This document shows, piece by piece, positions 1-9,888 of a DNA stretch of 64,000 bases. The stretch is taken from the NCBI RefSeq assembly GCF_004421005.1, contig NZ_CP038026.1, positions 1,178,001 to 1,242,000 of the forward strand. Reading direction: 5' to 3'. Position numbers and translations under genes: made by a program. Every line of letters starts with the position of its first letter. Positions within the stretch are counted from its first letter, which is position 1. Source of the stretch: Pseudoduganella plicata. Its GTDB lineage: Bacteria > Pseudomonadota > Gammaproteobacteria > Burkholderiales > Burkholderiaceae_D. The notes under the pieces were generated by a model, which saw nothing but the letters and a program-made list of their open reading frames with translations, ran no database searches and was not told the origin of the DNA.

Positions 1-588
1 CACGCGGTCGACGAACTGGCGGTGCCACGCCATATGGCCGTCGCCACCGCGGGGAAACAGCAGCCGTGCCAGCGGCGGGGCCAGCATCAGCAGCATGAGC
101 AGGCCAACAGAGCTGATCCCGGTCTCGCCCCACTCGGTGAAAAAGCTCCACACCGATGGCAATGGAACGAATCTGGTTGCGACGAGGATCGCCAACGGCG
201 CCAGCGTGAGTATCGGCAGGCGCTGCAGTACCGCCATATACATCATCGTGGCGGCGGCGGCCAGCCACGCGTAGCCGATGTGGTTCAGGCCAATGCCGAA
301 AACGATCCCGATCGCCAGGCTGCCCCCCAGCCACGCCAGCCCCACCACTGTAACGATGCGGCGGCGCTGGTGCGGCACCAGGCAAGCAAGCGCCGGCTCG
401 TTCTGGCGTAAGGCGCTGTTCAGCAGCTGCAGCCACCATGCGATAACCAGCGTACCCAGGAACACGCCTGCGGCGACAACGCCCGCGCGCCAGTCGCGCA
501 TGCCGATGCCGAAGCCGCAAAAACTCAGCACGGCGCCCGCCAGCAGCGCCCACGTACCCCACGTGCCCTGCAGCCGCCACGCCAGCAC
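1..588 (-). CDS. ABC-2 type permease subunit (partial, runs off left edge)
   Basis: An open frame continues to the window edge and encodes a hydrophobic protein with about five membrane segments, for example around LLAGAVLSFCGFGIG and LGTLVIAWWLQLL. It directly follows the ATPase gene on the same strand, so it is inferred to be the membrane partner of that ABC exporter. The frame has a TGA 24 bases after the expected start region. The first usable start is a GTG at 588, while the ATG that overlaps the ATPase stop is in a different frame and reads only a short peptide. Either the gene uses a late GTG or one base is missing near 605-615. The family is assigned from context and hydrophobicity, not from a diagnostic motif. 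Confidence 0.6.
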   Translation of the reverse strand, partial: MLAWRLQGTWGTWALLAGAVLSFCGFGIGMRDWRAGVVAAGVFLGTLVIAWWLQLLNSALRQNEPALACLVPHQRRRIVTVVGLAWLGGSLAIGIVFGIGLNHIGYAWLAAAATMMYMAVLQRLPILTLAPLAILVATRFVPLPSVWSFFTEWGETGISSVGLLMLLMLAPPLARLLFPRGGDGHMAWHRQFVDRV

Positions 589-619
589 GGGCTGGCGCAG
601 GATGGCCCCCAGGGCCCGC

Positions 620-1495
620 TCATTTCGTCACCTCGACAAACAAGTCTTCCAGGCTCAGGGCATCGGCGCGCAATGCCGGTGCCGCGTCGAGCGCCGCCGC
701 TTCTCCGTCCGACACCCGTGCCAGCACGCTGACCGTGCCATCCGCATGGTGCTCACGGCGGATCTCGCCCTGCAGGCGCAATGCGTCGACGGCGGCTGCC
801 GTACCGGTCACGCGGCGCGCGCTTTCCAGCAGCTCGTCCAGGCCAGCCTGCAGGCCGATACGGCCATCGTGCAGGAAGGCGACATCCAGCGCGACCCGTT
901 CCAGGTCCGACAGGATATGCGTGGAGAACACGACGGTCGTATCGTGCTCGATCACGGTGCCGATCAGTTCACGCAGGAAGTCGCGCCGTCCGACGGGATC
1001 GAGGCTTGCTACCGGCTCGTCCAGCACCAGCAGCTCCGGCTCGTGCGCCAGCGCGCGAATGATCGACAGGCGCTGCCTTTCGCCACCGGACAGCCGGCCG
1101 ATCGGCTTGATCCTCGCCTCGCCTTGGAAACCCCAGCGCGTCAGCAGGCCATGCACGAGGGCGTCGTTCCAGCGCGGGTACAGCGCGCGGAAGTAGTCCA
1201 GCATCTGCACGGGCGTCAGCCATTCGAACAGCTCGGCCTTCTGCGGCACATAGCCGATGCGCGCCCGCGCATCCTCGGATAGCGCCGTTACCGGCTCGCC
1301 GAACAGCGTGGCGCTGCCGCCGTCCGTCTCGCGCAGCCCCAGCAGGCACTCCAGCAGCGTCGACTTGCCGGCACCGTTACGTCCCAGCAGCCCGACCACC
1401 TGCCCTTGGCGCAGTTGCCAGTCCAGGCCCCGCAGCACCGGCTGCCGGCCAAACGATTTTTGCAGGCCCTCGGCCTGTAGCACCACTGTAGTCAT
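620..1495 (-). CDS. ABC transporter ATP-binding protein
   Basis: 291 residues, a full-length nucleotide-binding subunit of a YtrB/CcmA-like ABC exporter on the cytoplasmic face of the membrane. Walker A is GRNGAGKST at 38-46, the Q-loop glutamine is near 86, the signature LSGGERQRL is at 135-143, Walker B LLVLDE at 155-160, and the switch histidine is in STHILSD near 193. The start codon overlaps the stop of the upstream GntR gene (ATGA), so the two are translationally coupled. The permease gene follows. GntR-ATPase-permease is the usual arrangement of YtrA-regulated exporters that respond to cell-envelope stress. The substrate cannot be read from the sequence. Confidence 0.93.
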   Translation of the reverse strand: MTTVVLQAEGLQKSFGRQPVLRGLDWQLRQGQVVGLLGRNGAGKSTLLECLLGLRETDGGSATLFGEPVTALSEDARARIGYVPQKAELFEWLTPVQMLDYFRALYPRWNDALVHGLLTRWGFQGEARIKPIGRLSGGERQRLSIIRALAHEPELLVLDEPVASLDPVGRRDFLRELIGTVIEHDTTVVFSTHILSDLERVALDVAFLHDGRIGLQAGLDELLESARRVTGTAAAVDALRLQGEIRREHHADGTVSVLARVSDGEAAALDAAPALRADALSLEDLFVEVTK

Positions 1496-1887
1496 CGCGT
1501 CTCTTTCAGAACAAGTTTGAACAGTTTCAGGATTTCCTCGTCGTCCAGCTCCAGCTGGCGCGCCTCGACCGCGGCCCTTGCCAGCGTGGGCCGCAGCAGT
1601 TTTTCCCGCTCACCGCGGCTGGCGCCGCCGCGACGCGCCGCCACCTGCATGCCGAGACCGCGCTGGCGCGCCAGTACCCCTTCGGTTTCCAGCATGTTGT
1701 AGGCCTTGGAGACGGTCATCGGGTTGACGGCAAGCGTCTGCGCCACTTCTCGCACGGACGGCAACGTGTCCCCCGGCGCCAGCACGCCCGCCGCGACCAT
1801 GCGCCGCACCTGTTCGATCAACTGGCGATAGATCGGTTCCGTGGAACCGGGCACGATGGAGAACATGGCGGCTGTGTGGTTGGTCAT
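1492..1887 (-). CDS. GntR family transcriptional regulator, YtrA subfamily
   Basis: 131 residues. A winged helix-turn-helix covers about residues 15-80 (LPSVREVAQ at 42-50, VNPMTVSKAY at 54-63). Only a short helical tail follows instead of a ligand-binding domain, which is the mark of the YtrA subfamily. It is the first gene of an operon with the ABC exporter and overlaps the ATPase start by four bases. A perfect 13+13 inverted repeat lies 24 bases upstream and is the likely operator, so autorepression is inferred. A second ATG at 1866 is possible; neither start has a strong ribosome binding site. Confidence 0.92.
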   Translation of the reverse strand: MTNHTAAMFSIVPGSTEPIYRQLIEQVRRMVAAGVLAPGDTLPSVREVAQTLAVNPMTVSKAYNMLETEGVLARQRGLGMQVAARRGGASRGEREKLLRPTLARAAVEARQLELDDEEILKLFKLVLKETR

Positions 1888-1910
1888 GGCGACTGCACGT
1901 ATGGATTTAC

Positions 1911-1942
1911 GTATACTGTATTAATTGCGTAATACAGTATAC
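1911..1942. promoter_or_regulatory. Perfect inverted repeat, probable GntR operator
   Basis: The arms GTATACTGTATTA and TAATACAGTATAC are perfect complements around the 6-base spacer ATTGCG. The site is AT-rich in a GC-rich region and lies between the GntR operon start (1887) and the divergent glycosyltransferase (2027). YtrA-type regulators bind dyads of this kind at their own promoters. The match to this regulator is inferred from position. Confidence 0.8.
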
Positions 1943-2026
1943 GCGCCACGACAGCTTGTCAATTTGCTTCTGCAATATCCGCTCAACCCGGCGATAATGG
2001 CGTCACAACAATCCCGGCAGGAACAT

Positions 2027-3310
2027 ATGAAGATAGGCATGCAGACATGGGGCAGCCACGGCGACGTCCGGCCGTTCCTGGCGCTGGCCGAGGGCTTGCA
2101 GGCCGCCGGCCACGACGTCACGCTCGTCATCACCACCATCGACATGGACGCTTATGCGCAAGTGGGTGCAGCGCGCGGCGTGAAGGTCGTGGCGGTGGGT
2201 GAGCCGATCATCCCCGCCGACGAGGCGGCGAAGATCCTGCGCACGATCTACGCGATCAAGGATCCGATGCGCCAGGTGGGTGCGCTGATGCGGCTGATGT
2301 TCGCGCCCGTCGAGGACGAAATGTTTGCCGCGTCGCGCCGGCTGTGCGAGGAAAGCGACCTGCTGATCGGCCACCATATCCTGCACCCGCTGCAGGTGGC
2401 GGCGGAGCATGCGGGCAAGCCGTACGTCAGCGTGTTCCTCTCGCATGTCAGCCTCCCCACCGAACATGCCCATCCGCTGGCGAAGCTCGGTCGCACAGGC
2501 AACCGCCTGCTGTGGTGGCTGACGCGCGTAATGCTGAACCGCGTCCTGCTGCACTATCCCAACCGGCTGCGACGCCAGCTGGGCATGCCGCCGGCGCGCG
2601 ATCTGCTGGATGACGTCTGGCTGGCCACGCCACTGGCACTGGTCGGCGTCAGCCCGGCGATCTGCGAGCGCCGGCCGGACTGGCCCGCCTCCGTGCACGT
2701 CTGCGGCTTCCTCGACATGCCGAACGTGGAGGTGGAAGGCACCGTCCCGCCAGCGCTGGACGAGTTCCTGGCGGCCGGCGCGCCGCCTGTCTACATGACC
2801 CTGGGCAGCTGGATGCCGGAGGACCTGGCGGCCGAGAAGGAAACGCTGACGCTGTTCACGGCGGCGGCGCGGCTGGCGGGCTGCCGCGCCATCGTACAGA
2901 GCCCGTCCGCGCAGGCCTGCGGCTTTGCGTCGGACGAGAATACGTTGTTCGTAACGGCGGCACCGCACCACCTGATCTTCCCCCGCTGCGCCGCGATCGT
3001 GCACCACGGCGGCGCCGGCACCACGCAGTCGGCCACCTTGGCCGGCAAGCCGTCCATCGTGATCGCCCATCTGAACGAGCAGGAACACTGGGCGTCGGAA
3101 TTGCGGCGGCTCGGGATTGCAGGGAAGGTGCTAAAACGGCGCAGCGTGACCGCTCGGATGTTGGCGGATCGGATCGCGCAGGCACTGGCGACGCCGGAGA
3201 TGGCGGTCAAGGCTACGGCGGTTGGCGCTGCGATGCGCAAGGAGAACGGTGTGGCATTAGCCGTCAGGCTGATCGGAGCGCTGGAGACGGGCGCTTCCCA
3301 GCGTCGCTGA
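2027..3310 (+). CDS. UGT-type glycosyltransferase (GT1 family)
   Basis: 427 residues from the ATG at 2027, which follows GGCAGGAAC; an earlier in-frame start at 1925 would put 34 unlikely residues in front of the conserved N-terminus. The N-terminal domain opens with MKIGMQTWGSHGDVRPFLALA, the acceptor-side Rossmann start of macrolide and sterol glycosyltransferases. The C-terminal domain carries the nucleotide-sugar motif HHGGAGTT near residue 326, followed by SATLAGKPSIV. It should transfer a sugar from an NDP-sugar to a small lipophilic acceptor such as a sterol, rhamnolipid-like lipid or antibiotic. It is transcribed away from the GntR/ABC operon and shares its intergenic operator region. 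The acceptor is unknown. Confidence 0.9.
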   Translation: MKIGMQTWGSHGDVRPFLALAEGLQAAGHDVTLVITTIDMDAYAQVGAARGVKVVAVGEPIIPADEAAKILRTIYAIKDPMRQVGALMRLMFAPVEDEMFAASRRLCEESDLLIGHHILHPLQVAAEHAGKPYVSVFLSHVSLPTEHAHPLAKLGRTGNRLLWWLTRVMLNRVLLHYPNRLRRQLGMPPARDLLDDVWLATPLALVGVSPAICERRPDWPASVHVCGFLDMPNVEVEGTVPPALDEFLAAGAPPVYMTLGSWMPEDLAAEKETLTLFTAAARLAGCRAIVQSPSAQACGFASDENTLFVTAAPHHLIFPRCAAIVHHGGAGTTQSATLAGKPSIVIAHLNEQEHWASELRRLGIAGKVLKRRSVTARMLADRIAQALATPEMAVKATAVGAAMRKENGVALAVRLIGALETGASQRR

Positions 3311-3331
3311 AAAGTGCCCGTTCGCGTCTGA

Positions 3332-4993
3332 TTACGACAGCTTCGTCGCGTGCTCGCGCGTGGCGTGGAACGTCAGCTGCGGCCAGCGCTCCTGCGTCAG
3401 GCGCAGGTTGACGCCCGACGTGGCCAGATACGCCATATTGCCGGCGGCATCGTAGGCCACGTTGTGGCCCAGCGAGTTTTCAAAGTCCGCCAGGGCTTTT
3501 TTATCTTCCGACGACACCCAGCGCGCGCTGCTGATGCTGGTGCCTTCGAACACGGCGTCGACGCCGTATTCGTTCATCAGGCGGCTGGCAACGACTTCGA
3601 ACTGCAGCACGCCGACGGCGCCCAGTACCAGTTCGCCGCCCTGCACGGGCTTGAAGACCTGCACGGCGCCCTCTTCGCCCAGCTGCTGCAGGCCCTTGTG
3701 CAACTGCTTGATCTTGAGCGGATTGCGGATGCGCACGGAGCGGAAGAAGTCCGGCGCGAAGTACGGGATGCCGGTGAACTGCAGCATCTCGCCTTCCGAG
3801 AAGCTGTCGCCGATCTGCATGTTGCCGTGGTTCGGCAGGCCGATGATGTCGCCCGCGTATGCCTCTTCCACCTGTTCGCGCGACGATGCCATGAACGTCA
3901 CGACGGACGACACTTTTACTTCGCGGCCCAGGCGCAGGTGCTTGACCTTCATGCCGCGCTCGAAACGCCCGGAGCACACGCGCAGGAATGCGATGCGGTC
4001 GCGGTGCGCCGGGTCCATGTTCGCCTGGATCTTGAAGACGAAGCCGGAGAACGGCTGCTCGGTCGGCTCGACGGAGCGCACCGTGGCGTCGCGCTCGCGC
4101 GGCGGCGGCGCCCAGTCGACCAGCGCCGACAGGATCTCGCGCACGCCGAAGTTGTTGATGGCGGAGCCGAAGAACACGGGCGTCTGGATACCGGCCAAAA
4201 ACTCGTCCAGGTCGAACGGATGCGAGGCGCCGTTTACCAGTTCCACCTCCATCCTCAGCTGGTCCATCTCCAGCGGGAACATCTCCTGCAGGCGCGGGTT
4301 GTCGATGCCCTTGATGACTTCGAACGACTGGTTGGCGCTTTCGACGCCGGCGCGGAACAGCAGCACCTCGTCGCGCAGCAGGTGGTACACGCCGCGGAAA
4401 TTCTTGCCCATGCCGATCGGCCACGTGACGGGCGCGCACTGGATCTTCAGCACCGATTCCAGCTCGTCGAGCAGCTCCAGCGGGTCGCGCGTCTCGCGGT
4501 CCATCTTGTTCATGAACGTGACGATGGGCGTGTTGCGCATGCGGCAGACGTCCAGCAGCTTGATCGTCTGCGCCTCGACACCCTTGGCCGCGTCGATCAC
4601 CATCAACGCCGAGTCGACGGCCGTCAGCACGCGATAGGTGTCTTCCGAAAAGTCCTGGTGGCCGGGGGTGTCGAGCAGGTTGATGATGTGGTCGCGGAAG
4701 TCGAACTGCATGACCGACGAGGCGACGGAAATGCCGCGCTGCTTTTCGATCTCCATCCAGTCGGACGTGGCGTGGCGGGCGCTCTTCCTGGCCTTGACGG
4801 TTCCGGCCATCTGGATCGCACCCGAGAACAGCAGCAGCTTTTCCGTCAGCGTGGTTTTACCGGCATCGGGGTGGGAGATGATGCCGAACGTGCGGCGGCG
4901 CTGCACTTCGCGCGCGATCAGCGCGGGTGCCTTGGCGCTGCCGGCGGCAGCTTCCTGGTGTTCTTGGCTGGTGACTTCGATTTCTTCGGACAT
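3332..4993 (-). CDS. prfC: Peptide chain release factor 3 (RF3)
   Basis: 553 residues from the ATG at 4993; a GTG at 5005 would add four residues. It is a translational GTPase that recycles RF1 and RF2 from the ribosome after termination. The GTPase motifs are G1 [10 protein letters not shown]3 [14 protein letters not shown] and G4 NKMDRE, followed by domain II ([19 protein letters not shown]) and the RF3 C-terminal region. [14 protein letters not shown] distinguishes RF3 from EF-G. The N-terminus is about 25 residues longer than in E. coli and rich in Glu, Gln and Ala. It is convergent with the glycosyltransferase, with 21 bases between stops. Confidence 0.97.
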   Translation of the reverse strand: MSEEIEVTSQEHQEAAAGSAKAPALIAREVQRRRTFGIISHPDAGKTTLTEKLLLFSGAIQMAGTVKARKSARHATSDWMEIEKQRGISVASSVMQFDFRDHIINLLDTPGHQDFSEDTYRVLTAVDSALMVIDAAKGVEAQTIKLLDVCRMRNTPIVTFMNKMDRETRDPLELLDELESVLKIQCAPVTWPIGMGKNFRGVYHLLRDEVLLFRAGVESANQSFEVIKGIDNPRLQEMFPLEMDQLRMEVELVNGASHPFDLDEFLAGIQTPVFFGSAINNFGVREILSALVDWAPPPRERDATVRSVEPTEQPFSGFVFKIQANMDPAHRDRIAFLRVCSGRFERGMKVKHLRLGREVKVSSVVTFMASSREQVEEAYAGDIIGLPNHGNMQIGDSFSEGEMLQFTGIPYFAPDFFRSVRIRNPLKIKQLHKGLQQLGEEGAVQVFKPVQGGELVLGAVGVLQFEVVASRLMNEYGVDAVFEGTSISSARWVSSEDKKALADFENSLGHNVAYDAAGNMAYLATSGVNLRLTQERWPQLTFHATREHATKLS

Positions 4994-5165
4994 GGTGGCG
5001 GCCACAAACGGCTCACGGGAAAACCGGAGATTTTACCGTTTTTTGCCCCGTGCCGGGCGGAATTCGGTGCCCGCCGCCCCGCTCAGCCGTTCCACGGGTT
5101 TGCAGGCGCATGGGACGGCGGCCACTGGGTCACTGCCACGGACGAACGAAATAATTGCCGGAAAA

Positions 5166-8100
5166 TCAATCGCCCTTGACCCGGCGCCAACCGGCCCGGT
5201 GCGCCCCCACGGTGTCCAGCTCCTGCAACGGCCGCGTCAGCGTTTCGCCCTTTGCCGTTGTCGTGATCAGCTTCAGGTCGCCCTTCGGCAGGCGCACGAT
5301 GATGAAACCCACCGCCGCCGACGTATTCGACAGCATGCTGCCGACGATCGTGCCGTTGACGCCCGTGCCGCGGCAGACGTCGACCGCATAGAAATTCGAC
5401 GTGCCGCCCACGGAGCACGACGATTCCGACGTGGGCACGTTCGTCACGACGTTGCCCACGCCGCTGACGATCTTCGGGTCCAGGTTCATGCGTTCGCCCG
5501 CGTTGAGCTTCCAGTCGAAGTACCAGCCGCTGCTGCGGCTCAGGTCCACGTTGCCGCCGGCCAGCTCGATCTCGTCGATGGTCGTGACGGCATCGTCGCC
5601 CGTGCCTTCCGTTGAGACGCGCTGCGACAGCGTCTGCCGCACCATCGCCGCGCCGCGCAGGTCCAGATCGACGGCGCCGTCGTCGCGCAGCACGTACAGG
5701 CTTTGCACGTCCGTGCTGGCGATGTCGGGCAGATCCAGCAGCCGGCCCGTCCCGAACAGCACGACGCGCCGCGCTTCCTGCGTGCCGGTGCCGTCCGTTG
5801 CCGTTCTCGTGACGGCGCACAGGGTCACGTCGGGCCGCGCCGTGATGGGCTGGCGCACGCCGTCATTGGCGGCAATGCCGATGCGTTTGACGGAGGCGCC
5901 GGCCGTCAGGTCGAAGCGGAACAGGTTGCCCTGGTTGTCGCCGCCGTAGACGAACGTCGTCACCGGATCGGCCGCCGGGTCGTTCGTGATGGCCGTGATC
6001 CGGGCCAGGCCCGATGGCGTATCCGTGCTGCCGATGCCCGTGCCGACGCGGTTGACGACTTCGCCCGTCGCGGCATCCACGATGAACAGGTAACCGAGGC
6101 CGTCGCCGGTCGCCACGTTGTCGCTGCCGGGCACGTTGTTGTAGCCGGACGTGAGATACACTACCCAGCGCCCGCCGTGCATGCCGAACTGCGGCGCGCC
6201 GAACGTCAGGCCGATATTGTTCGCGTCAAGGCGGCTTTGCGGGCACAGGGCCGCATCGGCGCACAGCTCCCACAGCAGCTTCGGTTTCTGCCCGCCATGG
6301 CTGACACCATTCGCGTCAAGCCAGGCCGGCCCCGCGTCCGTCACATCGAGCGCATAGTAGCCGCGCCCGCCGCCGTTCAGGCCCGCGACCAGGATGGTGC
6401 GCCATTGGCCGTTGATCTGCACGTCCGCCAGTTCCGGCGAACCGTCCGTCGTGTACTGGTGGTTGCTGCCGTAGGTGGTGGACGCCAGCGCCGCCAGCTT
6501 CGGCATCGTGATGCGCGGCACATAGGCCCACAGTTCCCTGCCGCCGCCGGCGCCGTCCGCCGCATCGAAGGCATGCAGCATGCCGTCGTTGGCGGCGACG
6601 AAGACGGCTGGCGCCCTCCCCGCGTACGCGCCCTTGAACGCCTCGTAGCCGGCCAGCGTATAACCCTTGCGCGGATCGCGCATGTAGGCCGGCTTCGACG
6701 AAGCGATATCGCCCAGCACGACAGGTACCGTGACGCTTGCACTCGGATCGGCTTCGCGGCTGCTGCTGTAGGCGCGGAACACCACGTCATCCGCATGCTG
6801 CTGCTGCCCGCGCAGCCAGTTGACCAGTTCCGTGCCGCCGTTGACCAGCGCCCGGTTGGACGCATCGAGCAGCGTACACTGCGTCAGCAGCGCGCACTTG
6901 TTGGCGAACCAGCCCTTCTCCGTTGCACTCATGCCGGCAAAGTAGAACGGCTTCAGGTCCGTCGTCGTCCCGTCGCGCATCCAGATGGCGCGCCCGTCCG
7001 TCGTGGCGCCGGCCGTGCCGGTCGTGGCCACCTGCGGGCCCATCGCCGTGGCGGAAGTCCACACGGGCACCGTGTCGACAATGCCCGTGCCCGTGTCCAC
7101 ATTGCGCTTGGCCAGCACGCCGAACCACTTCACGGTGGTGAACGTGGACGAGAAGATGTCGTTGTCTTCCAGCGAAATGTTCGGGGTCGAGGTTGCCGCC
7201 GCCGCCGCGGCGCCCACGCTGATCTGCATCTTGTCGAGCGCCTCCTGCAGGCCCGCCACGACATCCTTCGGCTGGCTGGCGCTGAAGTACTTGCCATGGC
7301 CGGCAATGGCCGCGTGCCACAGGTCGTCCACCCGCTCCTGCACGGTGGAGAGCGTGCTGCCCGTCTGCGGATCCGGCCAGACGTACGGGCCGCCGCCGTT
7401 CCACGGGCAGCCGCTCATGACGCCGTTCTTCAGGTTGAAGAAGTCGCCGTTGACGGCCGGGGCACTGTCGTATTTCGGCTCGTAGTTCATCACCCCATCC
7501 ACGCCCAGCCCCAGCGTGTACGTCGTCATGTGCAGGTGCGTGTTCTCGCCGGCGGCAGCCGGCACCAGGCCGGGCTTGAGCATGTTGGGTTCCAGGTCGG
7601 GCCGCAGCGACACGGTACCCGTGCTGGAACCGCCGTTGTACCAGTGCAGCGCCACGTCGGCAATCGACGGCAGCGACTGCGGTCGCGCATCGACGCAGGC
7701 ATCCTTCTTCAGGCAGAAGCGCGCCACGCTTTCGCGGTTGTCGTTGTTCGTCACGTTGTCGGTCGAGTTGCCGTTCCAGTAGCCGTCCGTGGTCAGGATC
7801 AGGAAGTTCTGCTGGCACGGGTACTGCACCACCTGCTGGCCGTCGGCGTAGTTGTAGGGCGCCAGGTTGGCGTACATGCGCCCCACGTTGTCCATCGCCG
7901 TGCGGATCGGCGTGGCGCCGGAGGTCGTGGTGTTGTACAGCGTGGCATACCACGTGCTGCGCGCCGTGCCCGTGAAATCGGCTGGCTTCAGTTCGACCGC
8001 CGTGCCGGCGCCGGCCGACGACAGCCGCACATAGCCCACGCGGTAACTGCCGTTCAGGCGCGTGAAGGCGATGCCGACGGACGTCTTCATCATCTGCAGC

Positions 8101-9866
8101 CGCGTCTTGTAGTACGAATACCAGTTGGCGAAGTTGGTCATTTCCTCCGCGTAGGTGCACGCGCTGCCGGCGCAATCGGTGCGGCCGATGGCTTTCGGAT
8201 AGGTCCGGCCGCTGGCGATGTCGACGCGGCTGAACGTGCTGGGGCCCGTGCCGCCGGCGGAGATGGCCTGCGTGGCCGTCGGGATGGTGTCCTCGTCGGG
8301 CACGCTGTCCGACGGCGTCATGCTCATCGAGCCGCGGTTGCTCAGGTTACCGACGGCAAGCGCCTTGACGGTCTGGACAGCTGCCGTATCGACGATGCAG
8401 ACGGTGCCTGCCGTTGCCGCGGCCGTGCACGTGCGCGTCACGTTGCTGCCGCCGGCGTAGGCGCGCACCGTGCCGCCCGTGCCGATGCGGGCGATGATGG
8501 CGTTGGCGGCCGTCTGCGCGGACGTGTTGCCGTTGCCGTTGCCGATGGCGAGATTGGTGAACAGCGTGCTGCCGCCCAGCGCAAGGCTGGCAAGCACGGC
8601 CTGGCGGTTGTTCTGCGTGGTGCCCGCGATGCGCAGCAGCGCCGTCGGGTAATTGATGCGGGCGGTGCTTGCGTCCACGGCGATGCCCCAGCCGGCATAG
8701 GCATCGTTGTAGAACGGCTGACAGCTGGCGACGGCCTTGCCGCCCGTGCAGGTGGCCGGGATGACGGCCACCACGCTGTCGCTGGCGAGCGCGAGGCCGA
8801 AGACCGAACATGCCGGCACGTTGGCCACGCCGATGGGATTACGCACGCACGCCAGGTAGGTCGCGCCCGTGCCGGGATGGGACATGATGGACGACGCCAG
8901 CGCGCTGGCGAGGGTCTGCTGCTTGAGCGCCGTATTGGTGCCGTTCGGTGCCGACACGGCGCCGTGGGTGATCATCACGGCGCCGGCCGGATCCTGCACG
9001 GCCACCGAACGGATCGCCAGCGGTGTGCTGGCGAAACTGGAACCGATCGTGACCAGGCCATGCACGACGGTCGTGCCCAGCGCCTGCGAATAGCGCGGAT
9101 ACAGGAAGCTGCCGACCCGCTTGGCCTGGCAGTTGACCAGGTTGCGCGTATCGCACCAGCGCACCAATGCCGCGACCGGATAGCCGCTGGGCGCGGCGGC
9201 GCCCGGGTTGGTGGAAACGCAGGTCTTCATCGCCGCATCCGTGCAGTATTCCGCCACGCCGATCGTGTAGTAATACGGCGCCGTATTGATCGCCTCGGCC
9301 CTGGTGTAGCGGCTGTCCGGATAAGTGTAGGTAGCGCTGTTGACGCGGCAGTCGCCCGTGTTGTTCGGATCGCACCAGCGCAGGTCGGGGAAGCCCGTGG
9401 TGAGGTCGATGGAGGTATCGCCGCTGCCGTACAGGTTGGTGTTCTGCTTGCCGAAGCCGTCGCTGGCCACCGACGTCCAGTTGGCGGTGGCTGCCGCCGT
9501 CTGCTCCGCATAGTATGTGCCGTCCGCCTTGACCGGCGGCTGGTAGCGGATCTGCGGGTTGTAATACTGCTTGTTGAAATCGGGGCTCATGAACGGCGGA
9601 TGCCCCACGTTGCAGGACGTGGCGCCTTCGGACAGGCGGCTGCGCGTGCGGCACAGGTTGTCGTTGACGTAGTCCGGCGTGTAGGTCTGCTCCATCGAGC
9701 CGGAATTATCGAACAACAGCATCAGGTTCGGCTTGACGGTGCCCGTGCCGCTGATGTTGAGCAGCGGCACCTGGGCGATCTGGGTCTGGGCGGCAAAGGC
9801 TGCCGGACCAGCGCACAGCGCCGTCACGACAAGCGTCAAAAGCCGGGAGAGGAAACTGGTTTTCAT
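5166..9866 (-). CDS. pilY1: Type IV pilus tip adhesin / biogenesis factor PilY1
   Basis: 1566 residues, last gene of the minor-pilin operon. An N-terminal signal peptide ends near AFA at residues 23-25. It is followed directly by a von Willebrand-like segment with the MIDAS signature DNSGSM at 53-58, then long low-complexity Ala/Thr/Gly-rich stretches with paired cysteines. The C-terminal third is the PilY1 beta-propeller, with PQQ-like blades such as VFVAANDGMLHAFDA and FVYGGDNQGNLFRFDL. PilY1 sits at the pilus tip, counteracts retraction, and in other species senses surfaces and binds calcium. It starts 23 bases after the pilX stop. A very long open frame exists on the opposite strand but is only codon-bias shadow. 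Confidence 0.95.
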   Translation of the reverse strand: MKTSFLSRLLTLVVTALCAGPAAFAAQTQIAQVPLLNISGTGTVKPNLMLLFDNSGSMEQTYTPDYVNDNLCRTRSRLSEGATSCNVGHPPFMSPDFNKQYYNPQIRYQPPVKADGTYYAEQTAAATANWTSVASDGFGKQNTNLYGSGDTSIDLTTGFPDLRWCDPNNTGDCRVNSATYTYPDSRYTRAEAINTAPYYYTIGVAEYCTDAAMKTCVSTNPGAAAPSGYPVAALVRWCDTRNLVNCQAKRVGSFLYPRYSQALGTTVVHGLVTIGSSFASTPLAIRSVAVQDPAGAVMITHGAVSAPNGTNTALKQQTLASALASSIMSHPGTGATYLACVRNPIGVANVPACSVFGLALASDSVVAVIPATCTGGKAVASCQPFYNDAYAGWGIAVDASTARINYPTALLRIAGTTQNNRQAVLASLALGGSTLFTNLAIGNGNGNTSAQTAANAIIARIGTGGTVRAYAGGSNVTRTCTAAATAGTVCIVDTAAVQTVKALAVGNLSNRGSMSMTPSDSVPDEDTIPTATQAISAGGTGPSTFSRVDIASGRTYPKAIGRTDCAGSACTYAEEMTNFANWYSYYKTRLQMMKTSVGIAFTRLNGSYRVGYVRLSSAGAGTAVELKPADFTGTARSTWYATLYNTTTSGATPIRTAMDNVGRMYANLAPYNYADGQQVVQYPCQQNFLILTTDGYWNGNSTDNVTNNDNRESVARFCLKKDACVDARPQSLPSIADVALHWYNGGSSTGTVSLRPDLEPNMLKPGLVPAAAGENTHLHMTTYTLGLGVDGVMNYEPKYDSAPAVNGDFFNLKNGVMSGCPWNGGGPYVWPDPQTGSTLSTVQERVDDLWHAAIAGHGKYFSASQPKDVVAGLQEALDKMQISVGAAAAAATSTPNISLEDNDIFSSTFTTVKWFGVLAKRNVDTGTGIVDTVPVWTSATAMGPQVATTGTAGATTDGRAIWMRDGTTTDLKPFYFAGMSATEKGWFANKCALLTQCTLLDASNRALVNGGTELVNWLRGQQQHADDVVFRAYSSSREADPSASVTVPVVLGDIASSKPAYMRDPRKGYTLAGYEAFKGAYAGRAPAVFVAANDGMLHAFDAADGAGGGRELWAYVPRITMPKLAALASTTYGSNHQYTTDGSPELADVQINGQWRTILVAGLNGGGRGYYALDVTDAGPAWLDANGVSHGGQKPKLLWELCADAALCPQSRLDANNIGLTFGAPQFGMHGGRWVVYLTSGYNNVPGSDNVATGDGLGYLFIVDAATGEVVNRVGTGIGSTDTPSGLARITAITNDPAADPVTTFVYGGDNQGNLFRFDLTAGASVKRIGIAANDGVRQPITARPDVTLCAVTRTATDGTGTQEARRVVLFGTGRLLDLPDIASTDVQSLYVLRDDGAVDLDLRGAAMVRQTLSQRVSTEGTGDDAVTTIDEIELAGGNVDLSRSSGWYFDWKLNAGERMNLDPKIVSGVGNVVTNVPTSESSCSVGGTSNFYAVDVCRGTGVNGTIVGSMLSNTSAAVGFIIVRLPKGDLKLITTTAKGETLTRPLQELDTVGAHRAGWRRVKGD

Positions 9867-9888
9867 GTTTGCTACCTGTACGGGCCCG

